Assembly: GCF_005503535.1 (NCBI RefSeq)
Contig: NZ_SCNN01000001.1
Location: 62,001-126,000 of the forward strand
Length of the DNA stretch: 64,000 bases
Reading direction: 5' to 3'
Source: Mesorhizobium comanense
GTDB taxonomy: Bacteria; Pseudomonadota; Alphaproteobacteria; Rhizobiales; Rhizobiaceae
Part shown: one piece after another, positions 44,487 through 52,995 of the stretch
Layout: the number at the start of each line of letters is the position of its first letter
Numbering within the stretch: position 1 is the stretch's first letter
Program-made: the position numbers and the translations under genes
The notes under the pieces: generated by a model
Told to the model about the DNA's origin: nothing
Databases searched by the model: none
What the model saw: only the letters and a program-made list of their open reading frames with translations

Positions 44487-47069
44487 CTACTCGGCCGCCG
44501 CGCGGATGCCGGGCATGTCGGGGAAGGTGCAGATGACGGTCGTGCCCTTGTCCTTGCCGGTTTCGATGCGAACGCCGCCGCCATGCAGCTCCACGAAGCT
44601 CTTGACGATAGACAGGCCGAGGCCGGCGCCGCGCCGGCGGCCGCCATTGGCGCGAGGCTCAAAGCGGCGGAACACGGAATCGAGCACGTCCGGCGGCATG
44701 CCGGGGCCGTCGTCATGGACCGAGAATTCGACCCCGTCCGCCAGTTGCCGGCAGGCAAGCCGGATGATGCTGGCCTCCGGCGCGTAGTTGGCGGCATTGC
44801 TGAGCAGGTTGTAGAGGATCTGGCGGATGCGGGTCTCGTCGCCGTGGAACGTCTTCGGCGCCGCGGCGGCGTCGACTTCGAGCCGGATCGAGTGCTCCTC
44901 CAGCCGGTCGGCGACCAGTTCGGCGGCGGCCGCGATGGTGCGGTCGACATGCACTTCGGAAATGTCGAGCTGCATGATGCCGGCGTCGACGGTCGCCAGG
45001 TCGAGTATGTCGTTGACGATGGTCAGCAGCACCGAGGAGGACGAGCCGACATGCTCGACATACTCGCGCTGCTTCTGGTTGAGCGGCCCGGTGGTGGGCA
45101 GTGCGAGCAGTTCGGTGAAGCCGATGATGTTGGTCAGCGGCGAGCGCAGTTCGTAGGACACATGCTGCACGAAGTCGTTCTTGAGCTGGTCCGACTTTTC
45201 CAGCGCCTCGTTCTTGTCCTTCAGCGCCCGTTCGACACGCACGCTGTCGGTGACGTCGACGAAGGTCATCATCACCTGCCCGTTGGGCAGCGGAATCACG
45301 GCATAGCGCAGCACCGTGCCATTGTTGAGCTCGCTCTGGCCGTGGCGGTCGCGGCGCTCGTCGTCAAAGCCGGTTATCGCGGCGACGAAGCCGGGCCACG
45401 GGCTGTCGGCGGCTTGCCGGTCGCTGAGATCGCGTATGGCCGAGACGTGCACGTTGGGCTTGGTGGCGTCCGCGCTCAGCCCCCACAGCGTGGCAAAGGC
45501 CGGGTTCGACAGGCGCAGCCTGCCATCGGGGCCGAACACCGCCACGCCTTCGGCAAGATTGTCGAGCGTCTCACCCTGGACCCGCACCGCGGTGCGGTAA
45601 CGGCTTTCGAGGTCCATCTTCTCGGTCAGGTTCTCGAACACCCAGGTGACGCCGCCCTTGGGCTGCGGGTTGGCAACGACACGGATGGTCTTGCCGTCGG
45701 GCAGATGCCACCAGTGTTCCTGCGATTCCACCGCCCGGTAGGCGCCGAGCAGACCTTCCTTCCAGCGGCGCCATTCGGGCTGCTCGGCGATCTTGCCCTC
45801 GCTGCGCAGCCTGTCGAGCAGAAGCGCGTTGTCGGGCGCGCTGTGCAGGAAGCCGCTGTCCAGCCCCCACAGTTTCTGGAAGGCCTGGTTGAAGAAGCGC
45901 AGCTTCTCGTCGGTGTCGAAGATGGCGACGGCGGTGTTGAGCTGATCCAGCGTGTCGGCGTGGCTGCGCACGGTCCGCTCGTATTCGCCGCGGATGGTCT
46001 CGATCGCGCTGGTGTCGCTGGCAAGGCCTGCCGAGCCGTCGGCGCCGGCGACGTCGGTCACCGCGAAGACGCGGCGGTCGCCTTCGATCACCGTGGACAG
46101 CGATTGTTCGAAGACCGGGTGCGACTTGTGCTGGGAGGCGATCGCCTCGCGCGCCTGGCCGCCCAGGAATTCCTTGGCATCACGCACCGCGGCTTCGGCG
46201 CTTTCGGCCTCGACCGCGTCGGCATAGGCCCGGTTTACCCATTTCAGGCGCCCGTGCTCGTCGCGCAGCCATGCCGGCATCTTCAGCGCTTCCAGCAAGC
46301 CGATGATGGTGTCGTGGTCGGCATTGAGCCGCTGGTTCTCCATCTTCAGCCGCGCCTGGCTGCGTTGCGTCTCGGAGAGCGATACGAACCGGACCAGCAC
46401 ATGCGCGGCGCTCTTGCGGCCATGAACCTCGAGCGGTGCTCCGGCCTGGGATTCGATGACGAGGTCGAAGGCCCTGGCCTTTTCGCGCAAGGCCGCGACA
46501 GCGTGCTCGAGTGCCGCTGCCGAGCGCGGCATCAGCCAGCGGCCGAAGGCCAGGAAGGCCGCCCGGTCGTCCGGTGCACCGCTTTCGGCCGGCAATGTGC
46601 CGATGAGTTCGGGCTTCTTGTTTTCCGAGGCCCAGACGACGACCCGCTGGTCGCGCAGATTGAGCAAGGCTTCCGAACGGCGCAACGCAGCGTTGACGTC
46701 GGCGACGCGGCTTCTCAGTTCGACATTTTCCGCCGAGGTGCGGGCCCGTTCGCGGATGAGAACGATGGCCGACAGGAATGCCGCGCCGGTGACGCCGACA
46801 AACACCGCGAGCTGCATGACCTCGACCGTGTTGATCGAAAGGCTGGCTGCCGACACGGCGTCTTCGGCGCGTGCCACCGCGCCGAGCAGCGGGCTGGCAA
46901 GCGTGGAGCCGGCGAGCAGCAGTCCGGCGCGGCGGCGCCATGAAATCCGCCCGCGCAGAGCTGCGCGGCCAGTAATCCCTGAATCCTCTTGGCCGCCGGA
47001 AACGGCCTGTCCCGCCTGAAGCGGGTTTTCCCCCGGCATGTCTTGGTCCTCTTCGCCGCCTGAATGCAA
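44487..47069 (-). CDS. divL: DivL-like PAS-containing pseudo-histidine kinase with Tyr at the phospho-His position
   Basis: Membrane-anchored kinase-like protein, 860 residues (850 from the ATG at 47039). Two hydrophobic stretches occur in the first 90 residues, then PAS-type modules (AIFDTDEKLRFFNQAFQKLW and AVFGPDGRLRLSNPAFATLW), a HisKA-like helix and an HATPase domain (N box NLLSNAANYAP, G1 DDGPGMPP, G2 GAGLGLS). The H-box reads FVQHVSYELRSPL, with Tyr639 in place of His. This is the mark of DivL, which in Caulobacter controls the CckA-CtrA cell-cycle pathway by binding DivK. It lies 8 bases before tsaE-amgK. Confidence 0.9.
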   Translation of the reverse strand: MHSGGEEDQDMPGENPLQAGQAVSGGQEDSGITGRAALRGRISWRRRAGLLLAGSTLASPLLGAVARAEDAVSAASLSINTVEVMQLAVFVGVTGAAFLSAIVLIRERARTSAENVELRSRVADVNAALRRSEALLNLRDQRVVVWASENKKPELIGTLPAESGAPDDRAAFLAFGRWLMPRSAAALEHAVAALREKARAFDLVIESQAGAPLEVHGRKSAAHVLVRFVSLSETQRSQARLKMENQRLNADHDTIIGLLEALKMPAWLRDEHGRLKWVNRAYADAVEAESAEAAVRDAKEFLGGQAREAIASQHKSHPVFEQSLSTVIEGDRRVFAVTDVAGADGSAGLASDTSAIETIRGEYERTVRSHADTLDQLNTAVAIFDTDEKLRFFNQAFQKLWGLDSGFLHSAPDNALLLDRLRSEGKIAEQPEWRRWKEGLLGAYRAVESQEHWWHLPDGKTIRVVANPQPKGGVTWVFENLTEKMDLESRYRTAVRVQGETLDNLAEGVAVFGPDGRLRLSNPAFATLWGLSADATKPNVHVSAIRDLSDRQAADSPWPGFVAAITGFDDERRDRHGQSELNNGTVLRYAVIPLPNGQVMMTFVDVTDSVRVERALKDKNEALEKSDQLKNDFVQHVSYELRSPLTNIIGFTELLALPTTGPLNQKQREYVEHVGSSSSVLLTIVNDILDLATVDAGIMQLDISEVHVDRTIAAAAELVADRLEEHSIRLEVDAAAAPKTFHGDETRIRQILYNLLSNAANYAPEASIIRLACRQLADGVEFSVHDDGPGMPPDVLDSVFRRFEPRANGGRRRGAGLGLSIVKSFVELHGGGVRIETGKDKGTTVICTFPDMPGIRAAAE

Positions 47070-47159
47070 GACCGCCCTGACGCGTGCGCCGGTCCTCGTC
47101 CCCGAACCCGCGAATCACAACAATAGCGCCTGCTGGAATCGGCGTGAAGAATCATTCCG

Positions 47160-47197
47160 CAAAAATAAAGCCGGGCGAAAAGTCAATCGCCCGGCTT
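47160..47197 (-). terminator. Terminator of ahcY
   Basis: On the minus strand AAGCCGGGCG (47197-47188) pairs with CGCCCGGCTT (47177-47168) around a 10-base loop, followed by TATTTTTG. Confidence 0.92.
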
Positions 47198-47225
47198 CAA
47201 TATCTAGTGGTAAATTTGGGTTTGG

Positions 47226-48626
47226 TTAATAGCGGTAGTGTTCCGGCTTGAACGGGCCCTGCGGCGTGACGCCGATATAGGCGGCCTGCTCGCCCGACAG
47301 TTCGGTCAGGCGGGCGCCGAGCTTGTCGAGGTGCAGGCGCGCGACCTTCTCATCGAGATGCTTGGGCAGCACATAGACCTGATTCTGGTACTGCTCGCCC
47401 TTGGTGTAGAGCTCGATCTGGGCCAGCACCTGATTGGTGAAGGAGGCCGACATGACGAAGCTCGGATGGCCGGTGGCGTTGCCGAGATTGAGCAGGCGGC
47501 CTTCCGACAGCAGGATCATGCGCTTGCCGTCCGGGAAGGTGATCATGTCGACCTGAGGCTTGACGTTGGTCCATTTCAGATTGCGCAGCGACGCCACCTG
47601 GATCTCGTTGTCGAAGTGCCCGATATTGCCGACGATCACCATGTCCTTCATCGAGCGCATGTGGTCGAGGGTGACGACATCCTTGTTGCCGGTGGTGGTG
47701 ATGACGATGTCGGCGGTGGGGGCGGCGTCTTCCAGCGTCACGACCTCGAAGCCGTCCATCGCCGCCTGCAGGGCGCAGATCGGGTCGACCTCGGTGACCT
47801 TGACGCGGGCGCCCGCGCCCTTGAGCGAAGCCGAGGATCCCTTGCCGACGTCGCCGTAGCCGCAGACGACCGCGACCTTGCCGGCCATCATCGTGTCGGT
47901 GCCGCGACGGATGCCGTCGACCAGCGATTCCTTGCAGCCGTACTTGTTGTCGAACTTCGACTTGGTGACCGAGTCGTTGACGTTGATGGCCGGGAAGGGC
48001 AGCAGACCCTTCTTCTGCAACTGGTAGAGCCGGTTGACGCCGGTGGTGGTCTCTTCGGTGACGCCCCGGATCGCTTCCCGCTGCTTGGTGAAGAAGCCGG
48101 GCGAAGCCTTCAGGCGCTTCTTGACCTGGGCGTAGAAATATTCCTCTTCCTCGCTCTGCGGATTGGACAGCACGTCCTCGCCGGCCTCGGCGCGCGCGCC
48201 GATCAGGATGTACATGGTGGCGTCGCCGCCGTCATCGAGGATCATGTTGGAGAGGCCGCCATCGGTCCACTGGAAGATCCGGTCGGTGTAATCCCAGTAT
48301 TGCTCCAGGCTCTCGCCCTTGACGGCGAACACCGGAATGCCGGCCTCGGCGATGGCCGCGGCCGCATGGTCCTGCGTCGAGAAGATGTTGCAGGAGGCCC
48401 AGCGGATGTCGGCGCCGAGCGCCTTCAGTGTCTCGATCAGCACCGCCGTCTGGATGGTCATGTGCAGCGATCCGGTGATGCGCGCGCCCTTGAGCGGCTG
48501 CTTGGCGCCGAATTCCTCGCGGCAGGCCATCAGGCCCGGCATTTCGGTTTCGGCGATATCGAGTTCCTTGCGGCCCCAGCCGGCAAGCGAGATGTCGGCG
48601 ACCACATAATCCTTGCTACCCGTCAT
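47226..48626 (-). CDS. ahcY: Adenosylhomocysteinase
   Basis: NAD-containing enzyme that splits S-adenosylhomocysteine into adenosine and homocysteine, keeping methylation reactions running. 466 residues from ATG 48626 ([18 protein letters not shown]). Landmarks: [15 protein letters not shown] (near 55), [17 protein letters not shown] (near 225; catalytic Lys and Asp), [20 protein letters not shown] (NAD Rossmann motif) and the C-terminal KPEHYRY. A palindrome upstream suggests control by an SAH-sensing ArsR-type repressor. It lies next to the PTS genes but has its own terminator and promoter. Confidence 0.96.
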   Translation of the reverse strand: MTGSKDYVVADISLAGWGRKELDIAETEMPGLMACREEFGAKQPLKGARITGSLHMTIQTAVLIETLKALGADIRWASCNIFSTQDHAAAAIAEAGIPVFAVKGESLEQYWDYTDRIFQWTDGGLSNMILDDGGDATMYILIGARAEAGEDVLSNPQSEEEEYFYAQVKKRLKASPGFFTKQREAIRGVTEETTTGVNRLYQLQKKGLLPFPAINVNDSVTKSKFDNKYGCKESLVDGIRRGTDTMMAGKVAVVCGYGDVGKGSSASLKGAGARVKVTEVDPICALQAAMDGFEVVTLEDAAPTADIVITTTGNKDVVTLDHMRSMKDMVIVGNIGHFDNEIQVASLRNLKWTNVKPQVDMITFPDGKRMILLSEGRLLNLGNATGHPSFVMSASFTNQVLAQIELYTKGEQYQNQVYVLPKHLDEKVARLHLDKLGARLTELSGEQAAYIGVTPQGPFKPEHYRY

Positions 48627-48751
48627 GGCAGTGCTCCGTGCGAATTGTTGTGCTTGCGAGTTGGTTGCGGACACGCCCGCGCCGGCACGCATGCCGAAGG
48701 GCGCGAATTGGCCGCCTGCCTAGCAGATCGGCGCCAAGTCGACAATGGGAT

Positions 48752-48767
48752 ATAAAGAAATCTTTAT
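48752..48767 (-). promoter_or_regulatory. Palindrome ATAAAGAAATCTTTAT upstream of ahcY
   Basis: ATAAAGA (48752-48758), AA, TCTTTAT (48761-48767): perfect 7-base arms in an AT-rich patch of an otherwise GC-rich region, about 125 bases before the ahcY start and about 30 bases after the hpr stop. Its shape recalls operators of ArsR-family regulators such as SahR, reported to control ahcY in proteobacteria. The link to SahR is from memory and unverified. Confidence 0.55.
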
Positions 48768-48798
48768 TCGTGCATGTCTCGGCAGGCGGGTGTCGGGA

Positions 48799-49110
48799 TC
48801 AGCATTCCTCGCCGAACCGGGAGGCGACAAGCTGTTCGAGCGCGTCCATGACCTCGAGTGCCTCCGGCCCGCTGGCGGTCACGCGGATCGAGTAGCCCGG
48901 GCTTGCCGCAAGCATCATCAGGCCCATGATCGAGGTGCCGCCGACCTTGACGCCATCCTTCTCCACATGCACCGAGGCGTTGAAGCCGCTGGCCAGCTGA
49001 ACGAACTTCGCCGAGGCGCGCGCATGCAGGCCGCGCTGGTTGACGATCGGAAACTCCCTAGTGATCGAACCTTTGGCGATCTGGTCCTTTTCCGACGACA
49101 TCGTGCTCAT
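48799..49110 (-). CDS. Phosphocarrier protein HPr (nitrogen/rhizobial PTS)
   Basis: 103-residue HPr. The phosphocarrier His29 lies in NQRGLHARASAKFV, and a Ser corresponding to regulatory Ser46 is Ser60 in GGTSIMGLMMLAAS, the site for HprK. The protein has a short N-terminal extension relative to E. coli. It is the last gene of hprK-manX-hpr, with a 4-base overlap with the EIIA gene. In Sinorhizobium this incomplete PTS has no sugar permease and acts in regulation, including succinate-mediated catabolite repression (established); the same role is expected here. Confidence 0.93.
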   Translation of the reverse strand: MSTMSSEKDQIAKGSITREFPIVNQRGLHARASAKFVQLASGFNASVHVEKDGVKVGGTSIMGLMMLAASPGYSIRVTASGPEALEVMDALEQLVASRFGEEC

Positions 49111-49508
49111 TTGCTGCTCAAAAGCTGGCTGGCCACGTTGATGTATTTGCGGCCCGCGGCCTGGGCCTCGTCGAGCGCGGCCGCCATGTTGTCGCCCTTG
49201 CGGATCGACGACAGCTTGATCAGCATCGGCAGGTTCATGCCGGCGATCACTTCGGTGCGGCCGGAATCCATCACCGAGATGGCGAGGTTCGACGGCGTGC
49301 CGCCGAACATGTCGGTCAGCACGATGACGCCCGCCCCGGTATCGACGCGGGCAACGGCATCGACGATGTCGCGGCGACGCTGTTCCATATCGTCGTCGGC
49401 ACCGATCGCCACGGTTTCGAAATTGTCTTGTGGCCCGACGACATGTTCGACGGCATGTCGGAACTCGGTGGCCAGTTGACCGTGCGTTACAAGCACGAGT
49501 CCGATCAT
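49107..49508 (-). CDS. manX: PTS EIIA component of the mannose/fructose type (ManX/EIIA-Man)
   Basis: 133-residue EIIA. The phospho-acceptor His9 is in LVLVTHGQLATEF, and TDMFGGTPSNLA (near 65-76) is the family signature. No EIIB, EIIC or EIID domain follows, so it is a regulatory, not a sugar-transporting, component. It lies between hprK (164-base gap) and hpr (4-base overlap). Confidence 0.93.
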   Translation of the reverse strand: MIGLVLVTHGQLATEFRHAVEHVVGPQDNFETVAIGADDDMEQRRRDIVDAVARVDTGAGVIVLTDMFGGTPSNLAISVMDSGRTEVIAGMNLPMLIKLSSIRKGDNMAAALDEAQAAGRKYINVASQLLSSK

Positions 49509-49672
49509 TCTTTGGTGGCTCCCGTCATCGCCGCTTCACAGGCGCATTTTATGCTCGCCAGCCATTCCAGGCGGCGGGAGCGCTATCTTGTCGACGCGCG
49601 GCCCGTTGACAAGCCCAAAATTGCGGCGGGCCATGCCATTTTGACGCATTGCAGCAAAAAACATCGCGCGGA

Positions 49673-50134
49673 TCATAGAAAAGGCATGATCGACAACCGC
49701 GCCTTTACGGCAAGCAACGCCGCCGCGACATTGCGCTCGGCGGCGTCGATCCTCGGCACCGCGCAGCCCGCGATCTCGTCGCGGGCCTCCTCCTGGTAGC
49801 GGGCAACTTCGCCGGCCGGCAACAGGCGCACATGCAGGTCGGCGACGCAGGCCCGTTCGAACGGCAGCGGCCTCGGACCGTGGCCCGGCACCTCGGCCAG
49901 TCCCTCGATGGTGGCGGGGGCGCGGCACACCAGCCGTCCGGACCGCGCTTCGGCAAAGAGCTGATCGTCGCCGACGAGCCGCGAGAACAATCCGCGCTGC
50001 CGGCAATGGTCGATCAGTGTCAGTGCCAGCGTTGTCTTGCCGGAGCCGGATGCTCCGGTGATGAGAATGCCGCGCTCACCGACCAGCAGCGCCGTCGCAT
50101 GGATGTTCTCAGGCCTCACGCCGCGTTCCCGCAC
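49673..50134 (-). CDS. hprK: HPr kinase/phosphorylase, short rhizobial form
   Basis: 153-residue HprK catalytic domain only, as in other alphaproteobacteria; the N-terminal domain of the Gram-positive enzyme is missing. Walker A GASGSGKTTLALTLI is at residues 27-41, and DDQLFAEARSGRLV (near 57) holds the catalytic Asp pair. It phosphorylates the regulatory Ser of HPr, which is present in the neighbouring gene. It starts 10 bases after chvG, so the sensory and PTS genes are likely cotranscribed. Confidence 0.93.
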   Translation of the reverse strand: MRERGVRPENIHATALLVGERGILITGASGSGKTTLALTLIDHCRQRGLFSRLVGDDQLFAEARSGRLVCRAPATIEGLAEVPGHGPRPLPFERACVADLHVRLLPAGEVARYQEEARDEIAGCAVPRIDAAERNVAAALLAVKARLSIMPFL

Positions 50135-50144
50135 GGATCGGGCG

Positions 50145-51929
50145 TCATCCCTCGGCCGGCAGCGTCACGACGAAGCGTGCGCCCTTGATCTCGCCGGGCT
50201 TGGTGCCGGGAATGTTCTCGGCGGTCAGCGTGCCGCCATGAGCCTCGACGATCTGCCTGGAGATCGAAAGGCCAAGGCCGGAATTCTGGCCGAACGCCTC
50301 GCCGGCCGGGCGGTCGGTGTAAAACCGTTCGAAGATTCGGTCGATGTTGTCGGCCCGGATGCCCGGGCCGTTATCGTCGACGGTGAGTATGTTGAACTTG
50401 CCCGCGCGCGCCAGGGACAGGCTGATATGGCCGTGCTCATCCGGCACGAAGGAGCGTGCATTCTCGATCAGATTGGTCACGACCTGACCGATGCGCAGAT
50501 CGTGGCCGACGACGAAATAGCCTTTGACGCCCTGCGGCAGCTTGGCGACCTTGAGCTCGATCTCGACCGCTTTCTTGTTCCGCGTCGTCTCGCGCGACAC
50601 GGCGACAAGATCGGTGATGAACTTCTTCAGATCCACGGTTCCGGCGTCTTCGCGCGCCAACTCGGCGTCCAGGCGCGAGGCGTCGGAAATATCGGTGATG
50701 AGGCGATCCAGCCGTTTGACGTCGTGCTGGATGATCTCCATCAGCCGGGCGCGCGAATTGTCGTTCTTGGCCAGCGGCAGCGTCTCCACGGCGCTGCGCA
50801 GCGAGGTCAGCGGGTTCTTCAATTCATGGGAGACATCGGCGGCGAAGCTTTCGATCGCCTCGATGCGCGCGTAAAGCGCGTTGGTCATGTCGCGCACGGC
50901 GACCGACAGGTTGCCGATCTCGTCCTGGCGATCGGAAAAGTCGGGGATTTCCTCGCGGCTCTTGACGCCGCGCCTGACCCTGACCGCGGCCGCCGACAGG
51001 CGGCGCAACGGGTTGGCGATGGTCGAGGCGAGCAGCATGGACAGGATGGCCGTGACCAGCGCCGCGATACCGAAGACGCGCAGGATCGCCTTGCGCTCGG
51101 CGGCCACGATCTTGTCGATGTCGCCGCCTTCGGTAGACAGCATCAGCACGCCCAGCACGGCCCGGAAACGCTGGATTGGCACCGCCACCGAAACGATCTG
51201 CTCGCCCTGTTCGCTGACACGCACGATGGTCGATGGGCTGCCGGTCAGCGCCTTGACCACTTCGGGGAAGGCGGCGCCATTGCCGCCCGGCTGTTCGTGA
51301 TAGACGGGCAGGTCCGTATTGCGGAAGAAATCGAAGATGAACTTCTGGACGCGCTCGAGCAGGTCGGGCTCTTCCTCGTCGACCGGCGGCAGGTCGTAGC
51401 GCAGGATCTGGCCGCGTGAATAGAGATGGCGGGAATCCAGCAGCAGATTGGCGTCGCGGTCATAGATGCGCGCGCGGGTGCGCGTTGGCGAGATGAGCCG
51501 CCGCAAGACCGGCGCGACACGCTCCGGGTTGATCGGAAAATCGAGGTTGTCGAGCTGGTCGGAACCCGGCCCAAGGCTTTCGCCGGCCTGCAGCTCGAGC
51601 AGCTTCTCGGGATCGATGCTGATCGAATCGGTCTCGACCGTCGCCGAGGCGGCGATCGCGCCGGCGATGATCTCGCCCTGCGTCATCAGGCTTTCGACGC
51701 GGGCGTCGATAAGCCCGTCTCGGAAGGTGTTGAGATACAGGATGCCGGTGACCAGCACGGCCAGCCCGGCAAGGTTGAGGAAAAGGATGCGCCGCGTCAG
51801 GCTGGAGAAGATATGATGGCCGAGGAAGCGGCGCATCGGCACCGTCAATTTCGACACGAATGACGGCATGATGCGCGACGGCCGCCTGGCAGCGCCCGCC
51901 GGTCTGCTTCGCTGTGCGTCAACTGCCAT
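50145..51929 (-). CDS. chvG: ChvG-type sensor histidine kinase
   Basis: 594-residue membrane sensor (ExoS/ChvG). A first membrane helix (about 45-68, ILFLNLAGLAVLVTGILYLN) is followed by a periplasmic domain of about 220 residues and a second helix (near 290-310). A HAMP domain, a HisKA box with the phospho-His in SHELKNPLTSLRSAVE (near 375) and an HATPase domain with NLIENARSF, DDNGPGI and GLGLSISRQIVEAHGG complete it. In Rhizobium and Agrobacterium this kinase controls acid, envelope and exopolysaccharide responses. It pairs with ChvI 23 bases upstream. Confidence 0.95.
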   Translation of the reverse strand: MAVDAQRSRPAGAARRPSRIMPSFVSKLTVPMRRFLGHHIFSSLTRRILFLNLAGLAVLVTGILYLNTFRDGLIDARVESLMTQGEIIAGAIAASATVETDSISIDPEKLLELQAGESLGPGSDQLDNLDFPINPERVAPVLRRLISPTRTRARIYDRDANLLLDSRHLYSRGQILRYDLPPVDEEEPDLLERVQKFIFDFFRNTDLPVYHEQPGGNGAAFPEVVKALTGSPSTIVRVSEQGEQIVSVAVPIQRFRAVLGVLMLSTEGGDIDKIVAAERKAILRVFGIAALVTAILSMLLASTIANPLRRLSAAAVRVRRGVKSREEIPDFSDRQDEIGNLSVAVRDMTNALYARIEAIESFAADVSHELKNPLTSLRSAVETLPLAKNDNSRARLMEIIQHDVKRLDRLITDISDASRLDAELAREDAGTVDLKKFITDLVAVSRETTRNKKAVEIELKVAKLPQGVKGYFVVGHDLRIGQVVTNLIENARSFVPDEHGHISLSLARAGKFNILTVDDNGPGIRADNIDRIFERFYTDRPAGEAFGQNSGLGLSISRQIVEAHGGTLTAENIPGTKPGEIKGARFVVTLPAEG

Positions 51930-51952
51930 CGAATAGCAGCTCCTGCCTCGGC

Positions 51953-52654
51953 TTACGCTTCGCGGAACCGGTATCCGACTCCGTAAAGGGTTTCGATCAT
52001 TTCGAAGTCGTCGTCGACGGCCTTGAACTTCTTGCGCAGCCGCTTGATGTGGCTGTCGATGGTGCGGTCGTCGACATAGACCTGTTCATCATAAGCCGAA
52101 TCCATCAGCGCATCACGGCTTTTTACGACGCCCGGGCGCTGCGCCAGCGAATGCAGGATCAGGAATTCGGTGACGGTGAGCGTCACCGGTTCGCCCTTCC
52201 AGGTGCAGGTGTGGCGTTCCTGGTCCATCACGAGCTGGCCGCGTTCCAGCGAGCGGGCCTGCTGGCTGGGCGCTTTTGCCGCGGCTTCGCGGGCGCTGGC
52301 ACGGCGCAGGACCGCCCGAACCCGCTCGACCAGCAGGCGCTGAGAGAATGGTTTGCGGATGAAGTCGTCGGCGCCCATCTTGAGGCCAAACAGCTCATCG
52401 ATCTCATCGTCCTTGGAGGTCAGGAAGATGACCGGCAGGTCGGACTTCTGGCGCATGCGGCGCAGAAGCTCCATGCCGTCCATGCGCGGCATCTTGATGT
52501 CGAGAATGGCAAGATTCGGCGGACGCGCCGCCAGGCCTTCCAGCGCGGACGCACCATCCGTGTAGGTCTCGACGCGATACCCCTCGGATTCGAGGGCGAT
52601 CGACACCGACGTCAGAATGTTGCGGTCGTCATCGACAAGCGCGATTGTTGCCAT
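51953..52654 (-). CDS. chvI: ChvI response regulator
   Basis: OmpR-family regulator of 233 residues from ATG 52654 ([16 protein letters not shown]); ATG 52672 gives 239 residues and is equally possible. The receiver phospho-Asp is in [13 protein letters not shown] (near 52) and [15 protein letters not shown] is typical of ChvI. The winged-helix DNA-binding domain ends in [13 protein letters not shown]. It is divergent from pckA, which matches the published Sinorhizobium arrangement. Confidence 0.95.
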   Translation of the reverse strand: MATIALVDDDRNILTSVSIALESEGYRVETYTDGASALEGLAARPPNLAILDIKMPRMDGMELLRRMRQKSDLPVIFLTSKDDEIDELFGLKMGADDFIRKPFSQRLLVERVRAVLRRASAREAAAKAPSQQARSLERGQLVMDQERHTCTWKGEPVTLTVTEFLILHSLAQRPGVVKSRDALMDSAYDEQVYVDDRTIDSHIKRLRKKFKAVDDDFEMIETLYGVGYRFREA

Positions 52655-52995
52655 TTCAAGCGGCTCCCTCATGAGCTGTCCCTTCTTTCGTAGAGAAGGG
52701 GCTTTTGCAGGACAAATTAGGTACAAAATGTGGCATAGGCCTTGTCCGCTGTCACGCGCGGGGTGCCGCAGGCCACAATCCTACCTCGACATGGATTGGA
52801 CGAACCAACATCGCCAATCCTTTGGGCAACCGTGAAAATTTTTGCACATATAAACGATTTAAACAACTTTCAAAATATTTAAATCGATTAATGATTTGAT
52901 ATCATTTGGCTTTTCTGGTTGTGAGCATCTTGGTCCAGGACGGGCCTGCCGGGAGGATGCCGGCAAAGATGCGGCAAAATCGAAAAGGGTCATCA
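52655..52995. promoter_or_regulatory. Divergent chvI/pckA control region, AT-rich near pckA
   Basis: No gene seen in these 341 bases. The half nearest pckA (about 52830-52916) is strikingly AT-rich for this genome (for example ACTTTCAAAATATTTAAATC and GATTTGATATCATT), as expected for a strong promoter with regulator sites. pckA is gluconeogenic and is probably switched on by organic acids. I cannot fix the -35/-10 positions. Confidence 0.5.

Noticed and set aside
44427..46943. 838-codon open frame antisense to divL
   Set aside because: No motif; it mirrors the divL frame, whose domains are clear.
47238..48755. 505-codon open frame antisense to ahcY
   Set aside because: Antisense composition typical of GC-rich genes; ahcY is certain.
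48627..48760. SAH or SAM riboswitch before ahcY
   Set aside because: I could not fold this leader into a known riboswitch consensus; a protein operator is better supported.
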